59,838 nt of DNA from Bordetella petrii (lineage in GTDB: Bacteria > Pseudomonadota > Gammaproteobacteria > Burkholderiales > Burkholderiaceae_B). The notes beneath the pieces are model-generated. The model made no database searches, was not told where the DNA came from, and was given only the letters and a program-made list of their open reading frames with translations. Shown here piece after piece: positions 56,856 to 59,838 of this stretch (within the stretch, counting starts at the first letter, position 1; each line of letters begins with the position of its first letter). Made by a program: the position numbers and the translations under genes. The DNA lies in contig WMBV01000032.1 of NCBI GenBank assembly GCA_017745595.1, positions 1 through 59,838 on the forward strand, written 5' to 3'.

Positions 56856-58679
56856 TTATTCAGGCCGGGGCTGCTGCAGCGCCAGGGCCTCCAGCCGCAT
56901 CAGGTCCAGGGCCAGCAGCGCTTGGCGGACCTCGGCGTAATAGGCGTCGAAACCCGGATGGAAGTTCACGATCCGCGCCAGCCAGTCTTCAATGTCGGTC
57001 AGCCTGCCGTCGCGGGCCAGGATGGCGAGTTCCAGCCGCGCCGGCGTGGGCGGCACGCGCATGGCCGGTGCCGGCTCGGCCGCGGCGGCCTGGCCGGCAT
57101 CGGCGGATGCGCGGGGCGCCGGGACCAGCGCACCGTCCAGTTCCGGCACCGCGATTTCGAAGTGGAAGGCGCTGCCTTCGGCCGGCGCGCTGCGGACCCC
57201 GAGTTTGCCGCCCATGCCCGCCACGACGCGTTCGGCGATGAACAGGCCCAGCCCGACGCCGCCGCTGGCGCGCTCGAGCTGGGTGAACGCGTCGAAGATA
57301 CTGGCCTGGCTGCCCAGCTCTATGCCTATGCCGTCGTCCTCGACGCAAAAATGGATGTGCCAGCGGGATGCCTGGCTGTCGCGCCGTGCCCGCACGACGA
57401 GCCTGATGGTGCCGTTCTGCGTGAATTTCGCCGCGTTCGACAACAGATTCAGCAACACCTGCCGCAGGCGCCGGCTGTCGATCTCGACTTGGGCAGGCAG
57501 GAAGGCCGCCGGCGCGTACACGAACTTGTTGTGGCTCGACCGGCCCAGCATGCTGGCATAGGCCACGACTTCGCCCAGCAAGTCCGTCAGCGACGTGGAA
57601 GAGGGCGCCAGATGCAGCGGCTGCAGTTCGGCCTTGGCGTAGTCCAGTACATCGTCGATCAACATCAGCTGAAAAGCGACGGACCTTTCGATAGCGTCCA
57701 GGTGCTCGGCCTTGGGCGGCCGGGAACTGTCGCGCAGCAGCCGCACGTATCCCCGGATGGTGGCCAGCGGCGCGCGCAAATCGTGGCCCACATAGCTCAG
57801 CGTCTGGATCTTCTGCACGTTCTTTTCCTGGGCGCAGGCCAGCGCCTGGTTCAGCGCCGACGTCTGCCGGTTGACTTCAAGGCTGACCCGCAGGTGTTCC
57901 TTGGCCTGCATCCTGGGCTTCGCCAGGCGCGGCACCTGGCACTGCTGGTTGGTCTGCCACAGCCACAATGCCAGAATGGCCAGATTGAGCAGGGCGGTCG
58001 CCAGATAGGCCGGCGCCGACGGGCTGGCCAACCCATGGGCGGCCGGCAGCGGTGCGCCGGGCGTGCCGATGGCGGCCAGGCGCTGGATCAGGTTGAGCAG
58101 GATGATCAGGCTGGTGGTGCCCAGCAGGCCGGCCATCGAGACGACGCCACGCAATTTCAGGAAATGCGCCGCAAAGAAAACGCACAGCACGATGGCCGGC
58201 ACCGGCTGCAGCTCGGCGAGCGCGGGCGGCAGCCAGGGGGCCAGCAGGCTCAGGCCGGCCAGCGCGGCCGTTCCCCAGACGGCTTGCGGCAACAGGGGAA
58301 CGGACATCGATTCGCGGCAGGCCAGGCTACTGACGAAACTGACGAAGCACAATGCCATGGCGGGCCCGGCCCAGAGTTCCATCCAGGAAGCCCAGGCGTG
58401 CAGCCCCGGCGCCAGGTCGCCCACGCTGTGCGGGCCCAGCATGAAATGAAAAACTGCCGCGGCCAGGGCGGTCAGGCCCAGCCAGGCGTAGGGCCAGGCC
58501 CGCGAGATGGCGAAGCTGATGGCCGCGCTGCAGGCCAGCGCGATGAAGGCCCCGGTCAGCAGGCCCTGGGCCAGCAACGGCAGCGCGTCGTACAGGTGGG
58601 CGTCTTGCGGAATAGCGTGCAGGGCGACCGCTTTCATCGCATGCACCGCGCCAGTCTTGAGAGTCCAGGCCAGTGCCAT
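56856..58679 (-). CDS. Membrane-bound sensor histidine kinase
   Basis: A 607-residue kinase. About seven hydrophobic segments span residues 35-245 with no large periplasmic loop. A HisKA domain follows with the phospho-acceptor His299 in LSYVGHDLRAPLATIRGYVR. The ATPase has the N box LLNLLSNAAKFTQNG, G1 VEDDGIGIE and G2 GGVGLGLFIAERV. A Pro/Ala linker (about 515-545) leads to a helical tail, LELAILARDGRLTDIEDWLA, of a kind often found at the end of bacterial sensor kinases. It lies 9 bases after the response regulator gene; they form a two-component pair. Confidence 0.93.
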   Translation of the reverse strand: MALAWTLKTGAVHAMKAVALHAIPQDAHLYDALPLLAQGLLTGAFIALACSAAISFAISRAWPYAWLGLTALAAAVFHFMLGPHSVGDLAPGLHAWASWMELWAGPAMALCFVSFVSSLACRESMSVPLLPQAVWGTAALAGLSLLAPWLPPALAELQPVPAIVLCVFFAAHFLKLRGVVSMAGLLGTTSLIILLNLIQRLAAIGTPGAPLPAAHGLASPSAPAYLATALLNLAILALWLWQTNQQCQVPRLAKPRMQAKEHLRVSLEVNRQTSALNQALACAQEKNVQKIQTLSYVGHDLRAPLATIRGYVRLLRDSSRPPKAEHLDAIERSVAFQLMLIDDVLDYAKAELQPLHLAPSSTSLTDLLGEVVAYASMLGRSSHNKFVYAPAAFLPAQVEIDSRRLRQVLLNLLSNAAKFTQNGTIRLVVRARRDSQASRWHIHFCVEDDGIGIELGSQASIFDAFTQLERASGGVGLGLFIAERVVAGMGGKLGVRSAPAEGSAFHFEIAVPELDGALVPAPRASADAGQAAAAEPAPAMRVPPTPARLELAILARDGRLTDIEDWLARIVNFHPGFDAYYAEVRQALLALDLMRLEALALQQPRPE

Positions 58680-58688
58680 GCTCGAACC

Positions 58689-59507
58689 TCAATGTAGGGC
58701 CGATGGGGGCGGCGGCGCGAATCGGCCATCTGCCGGCTCGCCGCTCTTGGCCGATTCGACTCGGTATTCGGAGGGAGTGAGCCCCGTCTTCTTGCGGAAA
58801 GCGGTTGCAAAATTGGCCGCGCTGGAAAAGCCCAGTTCGGCGGCAATGTCGGTCACCGTCAGGTCGGTTTCGTGCAGCAATTGCCGTGCCACGCGGACCC
58901 GCTCTTCGCGCAGATACTCGAATACGGTTCTGCCCAATTGCCTGCGGAAAGCTCGGGACAGCTTTTTTTCGTAGGTGCCCACTTTGCGGGCCAGTTCCTG
59001 CAGGCTGGGGGGTGAAGCCAGGCAGCGCGACAAATAACTGGCGGCCGCGTTGACCAGGACCTGCTCGGCGCTCGGCTTCGAGTGGGGCGGCGGCGGGGGC
59101 GGGTTGTCTTTGTGGCGCGCCGCCCGTTTCAGGTGGATATGGATGCGCGCCAGGACTTCCGAGGGCTCGAACGGCTTTTGCACGAAGTCCACGCCGGCGT
59201 TCTGCAGGCCGCTCAGGCGTTCTTCCAGGCTGCGGGTCACCGACAGAAAAATGATAGGGATGTCGGCCGTGGCGGGGTTATGTTGCAGAAGGCGGCAGGC
59301 GGTGAACCCGTCGGCGGTGGGCATGCGCAGATCCATCAGGATCAGGTCGGGCACATTGGCCACCGCCCGCTTGTACGCCTGCAGCCCATCGAAGGCCAGC
59401 GTGATGTGGAAATTGGCGCTGCGCAGCATTTCAACCAAGAGCCGCAGCTCGTCGGGGTTGTCGTCGACGATCAGAATGTGCCTGCGATGGATGTCGGAAC
59501 GCGTCAT
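58689..59507 (-). CDS. Response regulator with AraC-type DNA-binding domain
   Basis: A 272-residue regulator. The receiver domain has acidic pocket ILIVDDNPDE (Asp15-16), phospho-acceptor Asp59 in LILMDLRMPTADGF and Lys111 in FVQKPFEP. A proline run joins it to an AraC double helix-turn-helix (PPSLQELARKVGTYEKKLSR and TVTDIAAELGFSSAANFATA). I used the ATG at 59507; the frame is open 330 bases further but that part crosses the repeat and is not coding-like. Probably co-transcribed with the kinase gene and acts on nearby promoters. Confidence 0.92.
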   Translation of the reverse strand: MTRSDIHRRHILIVDDNPDELRLLVEMLRSANFHITLAFDGLQAYKRAVANVPDLILMDLRMPTADGFTACRLLQHNPATADIPIIFLSVTRSLEERLSGLQNAGVDFVQKPFEPSEVLARIHIHLKRAARHKDNPPPPPPHSKPSAEQVLVNAAASYLSRCLASPPSLQELARKVGTYEKKLSRAFRRQLGRTVFEYLREERVRVARQLLHETDLTVTDIAAELGFSSAANFATAFRKKTGLTPSEYRVESAKSGEPADGRFAPPPPSALH

Positions 59508-59691
59508 TGCGGGTATCCCCGTCTGGGCAGGTTTTGGGTACCGTTGCCATGGATGTAAGGCCGGAGCTTGTGCGGCCTGTCTATCTATCGCACGTTTTTT
59601 CCCGAGGGCTTTGGCAGAATGTGCGTTCTGATGGCGGCAAACAACGCTCGCGCACGGCGGAAGGGGGGGCGGCACGGCCAGGTGTTTGCCA

Positions 59692-59720
59692 GGTGTCTGA
59701 CTCCCCGCAGGGGTGTCTGA
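59692..59720. repeat. Palindromic repeat, partial copy 8
   Basis: GGTGTCTGACTCCCCGCAGG and GGTGTCTGA: the first arm of the family, altered in the centre and cut off after GTGTCTGA, where sequence of a different kind begins (CTATCCCGGGTTTTCCGG). The break suggests insertion of a mobile element into or beside the repeat. The 271-base gap before it (59508-59691) shows nothing else recognisable. Confidence 0.75.
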
Positions 59721-59838
59721 GCTATCCCGGGTTTTCCGGACAACCTTAAAAGTAGACAATACTTTCAGGAGGTGTCCCATGGATAAATCCAAAGCTGGCA
59801 ATGGTGGCAATCGGCGGCAGCATAGCCGCGAGTTCAAG
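59718..59838 (+). mobile_element. Probable left end of an insertion sequence (continues past the window)
   Basis: From about 59718 the sequence TGAGCTATCCCGGGTTTTCC looks like a terminal inverted repeat of IS3-type elements (5' TG). After an AGGAGG ribosome binding site a reading frame opens at 59779 and encodes MDKSKAGNGGNRRQHSREFK up to the window end, similar to the start of transposase OrfA proteins (R-x-H-S-R-E-F-K). The other end, and so the family and target duplication, lie outside the window. Confidence 0.5.
59779..59838 (+). CDS. Transposase OrfA-like N-terminus (partial)
   Basis: Only 20 codons are in the window. The basic start with H-S-R-E-F-K is the common opening of the helix-turn-helix OrfA proteins of IS3-like elements. 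A strong AGGAGG lies 9 bases upstream. Family assignment needs the missing part. Confidence 0.5.
   Translation, partial: MDKSKAGNGGNRRQHSREFK

Overview
The window is high-GC DNA from a betaproteobacterium of the Alcaligenaceae, most likely the Bordetella/Achromobacter group. The evidence is the gene order dnaX-ybaB-recR, the order greA/yhbY/rlmE-ftsH-folP-glmM, three 'Bug' (Bordetella uptake gene) solute receptors, a bpsABCD poly-GlcNAc locus and a bfeA-like enterobactin receptor. No tRNA, rRNA or CRISPR array was seen. The window opens inside dnaX and closes just inside what looks like the left end of an insertion sequence.

Layout. 1-13.8 kb holds dnaX (3' end)-ybaB-recR, a CoA-transferase with a NitT/TauT-type ABC transporter and a carboxymuconolactone-decarboxylase-like protein, transaldolase, carAB with a clear terminator, an SDR and a histidine phosphatase. 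13.9-22.3 kb holds a nucleobase permease, greA with a long leader carrying two terminator-like hairpins, a DUF4149 membrane protein, yhbY, rlmE, ftsH, folP and glmM. 22.4-31.3 kb looks like a phosphate-stress block: olsB (ornithine lipids), ppx, ppk and pstSCAB, with Pho-box-like 7-4-7 sites in front of olsB, ppk and pstS; no phoU follows pstB here. 31.4-35.7 kb is a siderophore locus: an IroE-like esterase, a FepA/BfeA-type receptor and a divergent AraC regulator, with a Fur-box-like site between the last two.

35.9-47.6 kb is accessory metabolism. It contains a Bug receptor with a racemase-like protein, a nitrilase/Bug/M81-peptidase operon divergent from an aminotransferase/RpiR unit, and a Bug/small GatC-like protein/amidase operon facing a LysR gene. 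Together these suggest uptake and dismantling of amide- or peptide-like compounds; the substrates are unknown. 47.7-59.5 kb holds a nitroreductase-like gene, the complete bpsABCD operon, and on the opposite strand a response regulator, a histidine kinase, a GGDEF diguanylate cyclase and a degenerate, truncated DltA-like protein whose 3' end collides with bpsD.

Two repeat families punctuate the window. One is a ~31-bp palindrome (GGTGTCTGAC...GTCAGACACC) that occurs mostly as inverted pairs at eight intergenic places. Two copies with the same spacer flank the Bug/racemase module as direct repeats. The second is a ~90-bp GC-rich element that begins right at a stop codon (ftsH and the M81 peptidase). 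The main points for follow-up are the GatC-like/amidase pair, the bpsD/DltA-like junction, the repeat-flanked module with a cysteine-less racemase homologue, the greA leader, and a perfect 15-bp hairpin in the nitrilase 5' leader.
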